A stretch of 64,000 nucleotides of DNA, taken from the NCBI GenBank assembly GCA_019321725.1, contig CM033115.1, forward strand, positions 930,001-994,000, read 5' to 3'. The notes below the pieces were generated by a model. That model saw only the letters and a list, made by a program, of their open reading frames with translations. It did no database searches and had not been told where the DNA came from. Below, one piece after another: positions 24,657 to 37,577 of the stretch. The DNA comes from Paulownia fortunei. Its lineage: Eukaryota > Streptophyta > Magnoliopsida > Lamiales > Paulowniaceae. The translations under genes were made by a program, and so were the position numbers. Position 1 is the first letter of the stretch; each line of letters starts with the position of its first letter.

Positions 24657-26389
24657 ATAAAAGGATCGATTCATCCCATTAACTCTGTTCAAGCAACTTT
24701 CACAGAGCAAACTTCAGTTTTTGGTGCAAATCCTCTATGGTGTGCATTGTCTCAACCAGCAAACTTCACCCACTCAGATCCCGGTAGCTATGTCCATCTG
24801 TGTTCATATTGTCATCATATGGCAATCATTTCCATTTTGAATAAGTCATACATACCGCTCAAAAGATCTTTGCAAAACCTCATTTTGCTTTTCAGTTAGC
24901 CTTTGAATAACAAGAACCAAAACCAACTTCCCGTCTAGGTAAGTCGCATCACTGGTCAAATTTTGGATGTTGTTGTATCTATTTATGCTATCTTTTTCGG
25001 AACGAAAAAGGTATGTTCTCGCCATTCTCCACATGGATTTAACGGTATTTACACCTCTCTTTCATTCCTTTTTTGGGATGAACATCCCCATTTGACTAGG
25101 GAATGAATATGAAGGTGTTCTTGCTCCCCTTTTTTGTCTTGGGGCTTTGTTGTGGAAGCATCGATAAACTCGAGAATTACGAGGCAATTTGTCACTGCCT
25201 TTTTATGTAAGATATGTAGTTATGTTGTCAATGCTTGAATGCTTCTTTTCATAAATTATCATTAATACATCAAAGAATTCAGAGAAGCTCTTTCTTTTAT
25301 CAAGTATTGTTGGTTAGTTCATTTAATGATTTGCTGTGCTTATGATTTTTTACTTAAAATTGAATATTGTTTGCTTAGGCCTTATGTTGTTCATCTTTAA
25401 GGTACAATTATTCAATCTGAATTATCTATTCTATATGCTATTTCATCTCATATTTCAATAATATTAATATTATTAATGAAGTTATTTAATACACTTAGTG
25501 TGTTGATGTTATTAAAATAGAAAATAAAACACATTGCATATGGAAAGGATTTATGGCATATTGTTGTAGGATGTTGATGCATCAATTATGTTGAGAAATA
25601 TTAGCAATAATTGCGCCTATTTTAGTTAGTTCAAGAACCACTCCACGTCCGAGGACAACTTATTAATTTAAACTAATTAGAGAGTTGTTGGTAATTAGCT
25701 TGTGCCACCCTTACTTTTTCTATTATATTTCTAATAAGAAGCTAGTTCCTTCTGAACATTTATCTTTGATTTGAATAATTATTTTTTAGACTAGCAAAAA
25801 AATATGTGCCTATACGATTTGATATAGAGAAATTTAATACTGTAAACATGATGTACAATGTTGGTTCATTTTCTAACTCGATTATTGTTACCATCATATG
25901 TTAATTTTTAATTTCAAGTATTTTTTAGCATAGCTTGATTTAAATCCCAAACAAATATTTATATTATTGATGATTTGTTTGTAGTAAATATAGCTAGTAA
26001 AACACACAACCTTGTTAAAATTATTGCATGACTTATAATAGACTAAGTATATGTGATATTTAGGGATTAGCCCTAAGATATTCGGCTTAAACTGTTGGGC
26101 TAAGTTGCTAGATCGTAGAACATGAATAGGTTGAAGCCCAAAACTGTAAACAATAGATCATCCTAATACACGAGAAAGGTTCAGTTGATGATCTTTAGAA
26201 GACTTAGATTTCTAGCAGCATTGCATTTAGGTCGAGTAGGATGTTGAGTTAACATGGAGAAGGTTATTTTTGCTGTATACATAATAAGTCTTCAAAAGAA
26301 ATTAAGGTACGCATTCAATAAGCAATATTTTTTCTTAAAAATTTCTCTCCTAAAAACATTTTTGCAAAAATTCTTGTCTGATAAATGGG
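24657..26389. other. 3' region of the CCCH gene and intergenic DNA
   Basis: The 3' untranslated region probably runs to about 25.25-25.3 kb, before AT-rich DNA resumes. From about 26.05 kb the composition changes and resembles retrotransposon leader sequence leading into the gag remnant. No gene was seen. Confidence 0.5.
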
Positions 26390-27380
26390 TTGTTCAACAC
26401 ATACGACCAATTGTCTAAATTTGGTATGCATCAAATCAGTACCATCTTTAGGAAAGCAAAATCTGAGTTAAGGAGTGAGGATATGGTAGGAAAAGATAAT
26501 CAACATCAAAATCATGAAGGGGAGGAAGGATCGACTCCTATCATGCTGACTAACCCTACCCACAAAGTTATGAATTTGCCACCAATGGATCTGCTCAAGA
26601 GGTCCTTCCAGGTGGAGTAGGACAACTCACAATGGGGCAAGTGTCAAGTTTGATCGTAGCTATAAAAGAGGCTGCTCTATAAAAGAGAGAAACAATTCAG
26701 CTTGTTATCATCCCCTCATTGAAGGAGGGGGGGGGGGGGGGTGTGGAGGGCACGCAGATGAAAGGCCACTTCCTCGAGATGAAGCCCGACACGAAGAAAG
26801 ATATAACTCCGAACAACACAGGTAGGGAGGCTTGGTGAGGTCTCAACTTGACCTAACGGAGAAGGTAGAAGACCTCAATAAGGAGATGAGGCAACAGATG
26901 GAGGGTAAAGTTGTCAATTGAAGGAGAAGAATTTCGTTTAGAGAACGGATTATGATGGATGAGTTGCCCATGAACTTTAGGTTGCTCAACTATGAGTATG
27001 ATGAGACTACTGACCCTTGGGAGCATTTATGTCGGTTTGAAAATTTGTATAGGTATTCAGATGGGGTAAAGTGCAAGATTTTTCTAATCGCACTAGCTAT
27101 AGCCGCACAACAATGGTTCAACTACTTGTCGTCCAATTCAATCCATTCATTTGAAGACTTTAATTCGGTATTTCTTCATCGATTTGTCAGCAACCGAAGA
27201 TATCATAAAACAACGTTGACCCTCTTCAGCCTATATCAGAAGGAAAATGTTTATTACGAAGCTATATTTAGAGATCACCACAATATCCTTGGAGGTATCC
27301 TCGACCGCGCAGGACATGTTGACCGAGCTATATTTATGGAATCGAGCACAAGAAAATTAAAGCATGTTGATTACAAGTGT
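26390..27380 (+). pseudogene. Decayed Ty3/gypsy-type gag fragment
   Basis: Two ORF pieces (26390-26620 and 26952-27479) in different frames, plus the stretch between them, read like one gag polyprotein. There is a charged coiled segment (QLDLTEKVEDLNKEMRQQ) near 26840-26905. It is followed by a retrotransposon gag domain with the usual order DP-x-H-x-C-x-F, a Q-x-W, then SFEDFNSVFLHRFVSNRR. Stops, frame changes and a 15-G run at 26727-26741 break it. I saw no protease, reverse transcriptase, integrase or long terminal repeats, so it is a truncated remnant. The capsid-like fold is inferred from this motif pattern. Confidence 0.75.
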
Positions 27381-27479
27381 TTGAGTTGGTCGACTTTGAA
27401 ATTAAACTTGGAAGGATTGAAGCTTGATTACAAGCATTTGAGTTGTCTGAGCTCGACTATTTTTTTATTATTTTTATAA

Positions 27480-29108
27480 TTTCCAAAAAAAACTTAAATT
27501 AAACTCAAATCTTAAACTATGAATTATGTCAGAGATTATTTTCATTATTTTAAACCACTTCTCAAATATTTGGACTATGAAAAATGAATTTATTGAAAGA
27601 ATTTTATTTAGAAAAAAATAATTTATAGGGTGAAATGATGGGACTCATTAATGAAAGAGGAGATCCATGCCAAATGTTTTCTTCTCATTCTTTTAAAAAT
27701 TTTATTGTCTCCATAGAATTCTATTATATACTTTAAAGTAAATATAATCAATTTTATGATATCAAAGTTCGCTCTATAATTTAGCCTTATATTCTATATA
27801 TTATTAATATTACAATCAGATAAATTAAGCACCTTTTTACAAAAATATGCTTTTGCAATTTAATTAAAAAAGGAATAGAAGAAGTGAAATAAAATATAAG
27901 TATTGTAAAAAATACAATTATAACACATAATGTACTGTATTCATTTTTTAGCATCAAAGTACTTTGAATTATCCTTCCTTTTTTTTTTGTTTCTACTGTA
28001 AATTCATTTATATTTTTTTCCACTAGAATTATAATAAGACTAGAGATAAAATAAGAGAAAATTTAAAAAAATCCACATATGTGTGAAGGGTAAACAATAA
28101 ACAACATACTCTCTCATACAATGTTTTCTATACGCTCATGAGTTACGATTAAAAAACTCTGGAAATTTAATTTTATATGAAACTAATTATTCAAAAATTA
28201 AAGTATCCAAACAAATATGAGAAAAAAATTCACACTAAATTTTTTTAAAAAAGAATTTGAATTAAAAAAAGTAAGTTTGGTTGATGTTCATATAAAGTTC
28301 AATTTTTTCTGTGAATCATGCCTGTTGCACTGAAAGACATGCATTCAAGATGTGAAAGCTGAATGAGAAAAAAATAAATAAATCCAAAATAACTGATAAT
28401 TGTGATGGACTTTTGCCAATACACATAGCAACAAAAGCCATTTTAAATTGTCAGTAGTGTTTAGACCTCCCATCAATCCCACTTTTTTCTAGCTACTTGG
28501 CTTATTTGTAGGTGTATCAACTTTTTCCCTTCTATGATATGATCCCTTTATTCTTTTTCTCTCTCTTTTTTCACCTTGTTAAAAATGAATTCACATAAGG
28601 TACACTGATGATCAGTCTTATCTCAAGCTGATCAAGAAATACATAAAACTTTAAATCAGTCAACTTTTTAAACCTATGCATCACCCCTTGAACCCCAAGC
28701 ATCTTTTCACAAATTGTACACATTTTGATATGACATTGACCCTATCAAGTTCTAAAAGTGATAACATTTTTTGATATGACATGTACATGATGTAGATGAT
28801 ACTATAATCTCATTGATTTGCCATTTCCACTGCAAATTCAAAGAAGGGTTTACAAATATGTAGCTTTTTAATTCAAGAACTTAAACTAAAATAGCTATGT
28901 ACACATACATAGTGACATGCCAAGTTTAGCTCAGTTAAAAAAGATGGGAAAAAATAGTAGAAGAAGACACAAGAATCTGAAAGAGTTAGGTCTTGGGTAA
29001 GGTGCGGGTAGAATTTTCTATTGCAAATTTTATTTTATCCGCCGTACAAATATATTAAACATAAGAAAGATATATTTATTAACCCAGAATTATCTTCAAC
29101 ATCAGCAT
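27480..29108. other. Intergenic, AT-rich, 3' flank of the ERF gene
   Basis: No ORF resembles a known family. The last few hundred bases before 29109 would carry the 3' untranslated region of the minus-strand ERF gene. I saw no repeats worth listing. Confidence 0.5.
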
Positions 29109-30062
29109 TCAAAAGAGAGAGTGCCCCAAGCCAAATTTATCCCCAAAAGGAGGAGTACTGGTTGGAACCATCATCTGAAAATTTGGATAATTTCTAGTAG
29201 TTTGATTCAACTCTCCCATATTTTGAACCTTTAATAAAGGGTTATTCATGATGGCTGAAAGTTCACAAGAACTCAACTCCAATGACTGATGATGATTGTC
29301 CCAGAATCCACAACCAAGTTCTTCAAGATTCCATGCCATTGCTGTATTTGGATGAACTAGAAGTCCATTACTGTTGTCATAACATGGCTGATTAGCATCC
29401 TCTGATGAAAAACTGAAATTTGAGCTGAAAACCAGACCCTTGTTAACTTTCTTGGTGCTTTTGGTGGTGGTATTAGTAGTAGAACTATAAGGGTTCAAGT
29501 AGTTGTTGGGAACTACACAATCAAGATATCCAGAATTTGTGTCAGTTTTGGAGAGATTAAAGAAACTGTTGTCATCATTGGGTGGTGAACCATAGGAAGA
29601 TTCATGAGAATGACAGGTGTCATTCTCTGATTGGGCAGGAATTGTGTTGTCAGCAGGCTGCTGCTTAGTTTGTGATGATGGTTGCCAGAAACTTTGGAAT
29701 TCAAAAGGGTTCAAAAGAGAGTGGAAATCAGTTGTGTGATCAGTGTATATGAAATTAGTCCTTGCTTGAGTGCCTTTGATGGAAAGGGCTGCTCTATCAT
29801 AGGCCAATGCTGCTTCTTGTGCAGTGTCAAAGGTGCCTAGCCAGTGTCTCTCCTTGGTGGTGGGGTCCCTTATCTCCGCCGCGTACCGGCCCCACGGCCT
29901 TCGCCTGACGCCTAGGAACCTCCCCGGCTCCGCCTGCTTCTTCCGGCCCCTCCTCTCGCTAGGCTGAGAGGCTGCCGCCGTGTTGCGTTGGAGCAATGTG
30001 AAGCCTGTCTCAGTGAGGATGGGCTCAAAGAGAGGGAAGGGTTTATCGTTAGGTGCTGACAT
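29109..30062 (-). CDS. AP2/ERF transcription factor, PUCHI (ERF086)-like
   Basis: The protein is 317 residues from a single exon, with no intron, as usual for ERF genes. One AP2/ERF domain spans about residues 48-106 ([20 protein letters not shown]; later [19 protein letters not shown]). Ala and Asp at the usual ERF positions suggest GCC-box-type DNA binding. The N-terminal block [19 protein letters not shown] and the phrase [10 protein letters not shown] are features I associate with PUCHI and grass FRIZZY PANICLE/BRANCHED SILKLESS. Those proteins restrict axillary meristem identity and act in lateral root and flower development. The C-terminal half is Ser/Asn-rich and low in complexity. The start at 30062 is the first in-frame ATG and precedes the conserved block. 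The neighbouring gene order supports the PUCHI call. Subfamily VIII-b is likely; orthology itself is inferred. Confidence 0.93.
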   Translation of the reverse strand: MSAPNDKPFPLFEPILTETGFTLLQRNTAAASQPSERRGRKKQAEPGRFLGVRRRPWGRYAAEIRDPTTKERHWLGTFDTAQEAALAYDRAALSIKGTQARTNFIYTDHTTDFHSLLNPFEFQSFWQPSSQTKQQPADNTIPAQSENDTCHSHESSYGSPPNDDNSFFNLSKTDTNSGYLDCVVPNNYLNPYSSTTNTTTKSTKKVNKGLVFSSNFSFSSEDANQPCYDNSNGLLVHPNTAMAWNLEELGCGFWDNHHQSLELSSCELSAIMNNPLLKVQNMGELNQTTRNYPNFQMMVPTSTPPFGDKFGLGHSLF

Positions 30063-31149
30063 TATTAATTCTCGCTAGAAAATGAAGAAAGTGTTCTTGT
30101 TTTCGACACTCTTTTTTTTTTTTTAGAAGAGTCAAGAAGATTTTCAAGAGAATAGAATTGGATGAATATGTGAGTGACAATGTGAGAATGGGGAAATGTT
30201 TTATGAGTGTGGATGGAGAATGAGTGGAAGTTGTGTGTGAATGGCTGTTTTGTAGGCACTGATTAGTGATCATGGAGACAGCAAAAGGACACTTGCAATG
30301 TCACCATCTAAAGACATTTTTTTTTTCAATATATTTTTTTTCACTTTTTCACCTTATACTCTTTCCATCTCTATTTTAAAATTTCCATTTTTTATGTGAA
30401 ATTTTAAGCAAGAGGTGAAAAAATCAAAGTTTTGTATATTTTATTATTATTATTTTAAATAATAAAGTTCGAAAGTTAGTAGGGTATGTTGTTTTAATTG
30501 AAAGGATTGTTTGTAACTATAGAAATACAAATGATAACTTTGGAAATTTTATTTTTTTTAAAATAAAACCTTATATTTTAATCATTCTAAAAAGAAAATG
30601 AAAGTGACAGAGAGGGAGCATTATAACTTCTTTTGTTCTTTATTTTTGTTTATTTAGGCCATCATAATAAAATAAGAACAAAAAAGGAAAATAACTCATG
30701 TTCTCTTTCTGGAGTATCAGGTTTTTTCATATTGACTAGGATTTTTAGATTCCTATATATGATATCTCTTTAGAAATGTGTGTTTTTTTTCTTTGCTTAA
30801 ATATGTTTATGGTCACAAAGTTGTAGGGCCTAGAGTTCAAGGACTTGAATGGAATAACACAAAAGTAAATGGTACTTAATCTTATGCATAAATAATTTCA
30901 GAGTCATCTCTGTATTATATGCTTATTATGAAAATAAAGCCATAGAAGAAAGTTGGAGTTACTTAGAAACATTAGAATTTCGACTTGGAAAAATAATTAA
31001 TAAACCATTAAGGATAACGAAACGAATAATCGCAACACATTCTTTTTATTGTCTGCATAATTCTTGAAAATCTCAAACATGTGAAATCTAAGCACAAAAT
31101 ATTGTAATTGATTGTTTATTAAAATTTGTTAATTAACCCTTTCACGCAT
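30063..31149. other. Upstream region of the ERF gene, no other gene seen
   Basis: This holds the leader and promoter of the minus-strand ERF gene. A poly-T run (30112-30124) and a weak CATAAAAC-like box on the minus strand near 30197-30204 are visible. No clear TATA box or other ORF could be supported. Confidence 0.5.
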
Positions 31150-31602
31150 TGTTTTTAGAAGTAGACCGAATCGGCAGTCGATGGTCGGTTCGACCTGATT
31201 GATCAAAATATCAAAAATGAAGTTGATTTGATCAAAATAGGTCAAGAAACGTTCGAATCGGTCAAAAAATCGATTAAGAAACGATCAAAATCGATTTTTT
31301 TGTGTGTGTATTTTTTATATTTTTTTGTATTTTTTTTGAGGAAGTTTAAACGTTAAACTTGGTATTTAAATATATGTATATGATTATTTAAATTTTAAAT
31401 TTTATTAGATGTATTTTTTAATTAATTATTTTTTTTAAAATTTAATACAAAGCAATTAATCTATTATATTACAATTTTACATACTATACAAAAAATATAA
31501 TTAATTTTTATTAGATTGATTGGATCGACAATTAAATTAGTTTGATCAATTAATCGATAATAAAATTAATTTGATAATCGATACAATAATAAAAACAATA
31601 TA
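31150..31602. repeat. Dispersed MITE-like repeat, copy 1
   Basis: About 450 bases begin with ATTGTTTTTAGAA and end with TAATAAAAACAAT, giving a short terminal inverted repeat. Subterminal words such as CGGTTCGACC and ATCGATT recur in the 43.26-43.69 kb copy in the opposite orientation. The element is non-coding and no superfamily is assigned. Confidence 0.55.
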
Positions 31603-34600
31603 TAAACTATATTAGAAACAACATAAACCATATACAATAAACGAAAGGGGTCAACCCCTAATTTCTGTCTTTAGCACTTAAAAATTCCATGATGCTTGCC
31701 ACTGGTCTCTCAAATCGTCTTTTCACCCTAATAATTAATTTAATAAAAACTATAGTAGAAAAACAAATTATTAGAAAAAATAATTCCAAAGACAAGAATT
31801 ATCTGACAAAAACCATAGTACATGATTAAGATATTATTTAATTATGGGTTGCTAGCCTTTTGGTGACATGGACAATATTAATGAACCTTGACTCATCCAC
31901 TAAATATTTTCTGTAATAGACAATGATACCATGTATAAACAAGAAATTTTTCTTGTATTGTTTTAGTTATATAATTATTGAGGATTTCATAAGGGTATTT
32001 GGGTGAGTGTTTATAAAACTTAAAAGTTAAATTTTAGCTAACAGAACTTTTTTGTGATTTTTACTTTATTATATTAATTGTTCATCACGTATAACGTTAT
32101 TTACAAATTATATGCAACGACCATCAGTACAATATAGTATAATGTGTTCGTTAGTTATAGTCGTATTTGTACTTGAATTACAAACACTAAAAAATTGCAT
32201 TTGATTCTATTTAAAAGGGCTTGTTTTTGTTCATTTTATTGTTTTAAGTTTTATCATTAAAGTTGAATACAAGCAACTAATTATTGAAAAATGAAATATC
32301 ATGAAATCTATTTTCAAGAAATCATATATTCTTTGGAATAATTATTTCAAATGCCTTTTCAAACTTACCCTAAATAGACCCTAAATTGAGGGTCTTTTGT
32401 CTTAGGCACTTCCAAAAAGATAAGACAAAACAAAAGAAATATTAAACTTGTGAATGAAAACCATTGACTTGCACGGTTAGTGCACAATATTTCTAATAAT
32501 TCTTAGTAGATCCTGAAATTTAAAGTCTCGAATAATTATAACTATTTATATATAATAAATTTTATATAAATCCCATCACTTAATAATTATAATTATTCTA
32601 AGATCCAAAAGTCTTCTTTCATGTGGGGAGGATTTGCTTTAAAAAAAAAAAATTAATTAGCACTAGAAAAGGATGAAGGGTAACTCATCAAGAACCATTT
32701 TAAAAGATTTAATTAATCCACTTGGGCTTCAAATACAATAGATTTATTAAGCTTGATTATCAAATTATTAATTGGAAAACTTCTTAAGATAAATTTATGA
32801 TTAATTACCAAATATTTTGAGATGAAGTGGGGGTCTCTTTTTCTATCAAAAATCCCAAGGAAAAGGACAAAATTGGAAAAAAGAAAAAGCTGACAAGAGA
32901 AATTGGTTTTGGTCAAATTGGAATTGTGCACAGTCTCCAAAAAAAACGCACACACTTTTGTCTAAATAAATACAATTTATTTTTAAGGCCATCCTCAATT
33001 TAGGGAAAAAGATTATGACATTTTAATGAGAATTAGGACTAATGTCCTTGACTTTGACTACAATTGAGAATGAAGAAATTTCCTCTCTTTGCTCACTCTT
33101 TTATAATACATACCAATGACATAAGTTGGAGACTTGTAGTCTACCAATTTAATATATTTCGAATTCTTTATTTTAATTTTATATTTTATATTATATATTT
33201 GTTGTATGTATATATGATTAAAGTTAATTGTATATTAAAAAAATATTTTATACACATAACATATATTTGTAATGTATAATAAGACGTGAAATATCAAATG
33301 AAAATAAAGGATTCAAACTGATGTTTTATTTTTTTGATTATATGTGATGCGCCCAAAATTGTTGTAGCAAAAATATAAAAAAAGAAAAAAGTTAAGGATT
33401 TTTAATATTCCAGGATATAAAAATAAAAATTTTAAATTTATAATAATAATTTTATTGACCTTGCTTGATACTATTAAATTACAATAAATGTACTATTAAA
33501 TTACAATAAATGTTAAATTCTTTAATACCTATTTAGGCACCTTCTTGAATTAACCTCAAAAGAAAATGCATAGGTTTTTGGGAGATTAGATACTAATAAA
33601 TATTTGCATGTTTATTTATTTTTTCTTTTTTTCAGTTTGAACCAATTTATATTTTTATCTGAAAACAAAATTTTCATGATAAAAATGCTGTCAGTAATTA
33701 TGAAGCACAAAACAGAATATAGAATAAAAATATTTATCTAAAGTCAACTTTTTACCGAGATTGGAGAAAATTGGAGGGAAGAGACCGGAGAGGGAGCCTG
33801 GAGTGAGGCTGTGAAGGGAGCAATTATTGGGAGGGAAATTAGATGGGCCAGTTGGGCCCTCATAAAGTCTTTGAAATTGGGTTTGGGCCGATTCGAATCT
33901 GTTTTGCAGTCCAATTTGAATATTCGTTTTGATCCGACAGGGAGTCGAGATATTAAATAATGGAATAAAAGTAATTAACTTTTTATATTTATTTTTTTGA
34001 AAATATTTATTGAGAGTGAATAGAGTTTATGATACAGCGTTACTTCTCAAAATGAATTATACCGATATCAAATACTTGGATACGATCCAATATTTTCGGA
34101 TACTTATTAAATACGTACTGACAATTCAAAACTTATTCATAAAAAACAATGAAAAATAAATAAATAGATGTATATTCAACGTGTCCAATTCTATTAAAAT
34201 ACAACTTAATCTTATACAAAAATAGAACATGTTAATACATCGCAAATTGGATTATGAATAAGGTACATTAATTTTTATATTTATTTTAATTTATATGCAT
34301 TAAATGTATTTCTACTATAATTTTAGACAATAATTTATGTCATAACATTGTTGATATGATTTTCTGTTACATACTATCATATATATTATATTCTTATTCT
34401 AATATAAATAAAATTACTTCTTTTCAGGTTACGTATTGTAGATGTGTTGTATATTATATTTTCTTGCAATTTTCATTATATCTCATCCAAATCTCTATAT
34501 CCATATCTATGCACTAGATAGAACCATATTATTATTTTAATTAAAAAAAATTATATTTAGGAGGTGAAATATATTTATAGACAGAAAACTAAAAACAATT

Positions 34601-35329
34601 AATTTGGAAGAAGAGATAATTTATTATGTACCAATATTGGAACGGGCTGGGCCTGGTGACAGAAACTATAAGAGTTTTTATATTCATGATAATAACTGGG
34701 CTTGAATTACTAGTTTGTATCGACACATTCCTTAAGCCCGTAATATTATTTGTGCTCATTTTATAAAAAAATAAGACACTTATATGATGGATATATATTA
34801 AATATATATAATTAAAATCATTGAATTTTCTCAACGTTAGGAGAATATTGTGTTTACTTAGTTAGTCGACTGAGCTTACCAACTAGTTTTTTTGCTTCCT
34901 CTTATGCTTGTACTTTTTGTCATCTTATTTTGAATTTTTTATTTTAATTTAATATTTTATTTACTATTTACTTTACATATACGTATTAAAATATGTATGA
35001 TTTATTTTTCTTCAAATATATATTTAAAGAAGCATTATATACACTTGACATATATTTATTATGTTAAAATGAATACGAAGAATGCGAATTATTGTCATCC
35101 ATGTGTTGAATCTTACCCCATGTATTATAGGCTACCATTCAATCGCCTCTTTCTTGTACTTTTTGAAGGACTAGTGCTCAGTGTTAATGAAATTTGAAAA
35201 TATTATTTATCAGAAAAAAAAAAATAGAAAAACCCATATTATTTATAGATGGAATAATGAACATTCTTGTATATGTTGAATTTTATTTTTTTTAAGTTTT
35301 TGGATTTAATTCTTCTGAAATAATAATTA
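31603..35329. other. Intergenic, AT-rich, no gene seen
   Basis: This spacer has only short, composition-driven ORFs. One less AT-rich patch (33760-33930) has two TGGGCC words and purine-rich sequence resembling a promoter, but no gene follows on either side. No other repeat could be supported. Confidence 0.5.
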
Positions 35330-35446
35330 GGAGTGTGTTAAAGAGTATAACTAAGTGGTCCATTTACCTTTCTGCTGCATCTTTCGAGGAGCTAGGCATC
35401 TGTGGTGTTGGAGAAGAAAGTTGGATTTATCCACTTAGGACCCCCC

Positions 35447-37577
35447 TCTCTCTCTCAAATAAAGATTGGCATCAAGTTCCCCAAAGAAGAAAATGGAAAA
35501 GGCACAGACAATGGGGATAGAATGTTGCTACCATATTGATAATATGATACTATGATACTATAATGTTGATATATATATATATATATATTATGTAGTATAT
35601 CTTGTCCTTTCATATATTATGATAAAATATCGTTGTGTGACAAGTGTATACGAATAATATTATATAATACACTTGATATGTATATGTGTTGTTGTAAAAG
35701 AAAATTAAATATCAATTATAATATAAAATTTGACTGGGCCACTGACGATTTTGTCACTAAAAGAAAATGAATATTATTAATAATATGTTAAGTGACACTT
35801 GAAAGTTATCATTAGTGATAGGTATTAAGTAGAAATAATCTTTTATTTTGTTATAATAATACCTCTTACAAATTTAATAATAATAAAAATTAATTTTTAA
35901 GTTATCATTATTTATAATTAGCTATATATATAGTGAATAACAATGAGGGATAATTATATTAGCCTTTTTTAGGTTTGATCTAGTTACATGAGACTTGGGA
36001 TTTTAAAATTACATCTATCTCTCTTGCCATCGATGATCATTAGAAAACCCTAATTTTTTTTAAATGACTCTTCCATCCTTTTTTTTGTTAAAAATTACAC
36101 AACCATTACTTAAAGTTTGTCCAAATTATAATGACTTACCCTTAGATTTATCATATTACAATTACATCCCTTGAAAAAAAATTCATTTCATAGTTAGACT
36201 CGCTGTAGTTTATCATAATAAAGTAATAAATTATTCTAAATATTTAAAGACATTTTTATCCATGATTCCAATCTAAATTTAGATTCATTGCACTATACAT
36301 AGATTTGGATCATCATTTCTTATCTTTCACTCGCAAATATCATGTTTGTCGTGGAATCTAAAAAATTCAAATTAACTTTTCAAAATGAGGTTTTTAGGCA
36401 AAAATAGTTAGATTAATTGCTCATCATACAACATCGTTATGATACTCATAAAGTTTATTATGTGTATAATTAATTTTTTATATACTAATAAGTTTTAAAG
36501 TAATCTAGAATGCAACTATTAAAATTATAGAATGTAATTTTAAAATTTTATCATAAGTTAGAAATTTTAAATATCAAGGGAAGTTAGTATATTGGATAAC
36601 TCTTACAGGGATTTGTGTGAATATGGATAAAGTTTGATTGAATTTTTTTATAAATTTGGACAAGCATTATTGGATTTAAAATTTATCGTTTTTACAAAAT
36701 AATAATATTGAGTGTAGTAGCATGACAACAAATGTTAGTTGAGGTTGATGTAATTTTAAAACTCAAAGGGTTCAATTGTACATAGATAAAATCTCAAAGA
36801 GGTTTATGTAATTACCTTTAAGGGTAATTTCGTAAAAAAAATAATTAAACCCTTAAATTAGTCAAAGCGAGGTAAATTTTCATTTTTCTTTGACGTTATG
36901 TTCTATTAAAAATCCTAACAATTGAATCTACTTATTAAATCACGACTAGTGTCACAGATACTAATGTAATTATTCAAATTTGAGCACCAAATCATGTCTA
37001 TGTAATTATCCCTAATAATAATTTAATTGTCTCTATTAACTTAGTGAATTGTGACAGCCAATTCGATTATGACAAGACTTGTCAAGAGAATTTCACCTTT
37101 AGTACATATAAAAATAAAATAGACGATGGCAGTTCTCAGCATCCCAGTACTTATATCCATCTACCCTTTTTTAATTAAGATTGTTGGCAAGGTATATGTT
37201 TATGCCTTCTGATAAACAGAAAATAATTTTGCATTATGCCCTCTTCATTTCAATTTGCCAAAAAAATAAAAATAAAAAAATTGATATTTAATTATTCTGC
37301 CAAAATTTTGTTCAAGATTGTGGGAAATATGTATGATTCTTTTTGTAGGTAATATTAATTTTGTGATCGAAAAGTTGATAATTGCTTCATACTAGAGCCA
37401 AGTACTTCTAATGTTTTGTTAACTACTTGATAATATGAGTAATATTTAAGATTATATTAGGTTCTTGGATTTTAGTAAGTACAAATATTTAAGAACGTTT
37501 ATTACAAATAATAATAGTTTGTACTTTATTTATTGATATTTTTTGTTCTCACCAAAATCTAACTTCAGATATCGTAT
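35447..37577. repeat. 2.2-kb tandem duplication, copy A
   Basis: This copy begins in a CT run followed by AAATAAAGATTGGCATCAAG and ends at TTCAGATATCGTA. The order of shared blocks is identical to copy B. The offset between copies grows from about 2141 to 2224 and then returns to about 2190, so indels have accumulated. It contains a TIR-bounded element (35946-37013). It has no coding content that I can recognise. Confidence 0.88.
35946..37013. mobile_element. TIR element inside duplication copy A, Mutator-like flanks
   Basis: The left end is AGGGATAATTATATTAG. The reversed right end is AGGGATAATTACATAGA. Direct flanks AATAACAAT and AATAATAAT (8 of 9 identical) suggest a 9-base target duplication, as in Mutator-like elements. 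The roughly 1.07 kb interior has no recognisable transposase. The insertion predates the tandem duplication because copy B carries it too. Confidence 0.5.

Noticed and set aside
35335..35520. ORF ending in RQWG, with a similar one at 41305-41493
   Set aside because: The similarity comes from the shared repeat DNA; frames differ along the length and there is no conserved protein pattern.
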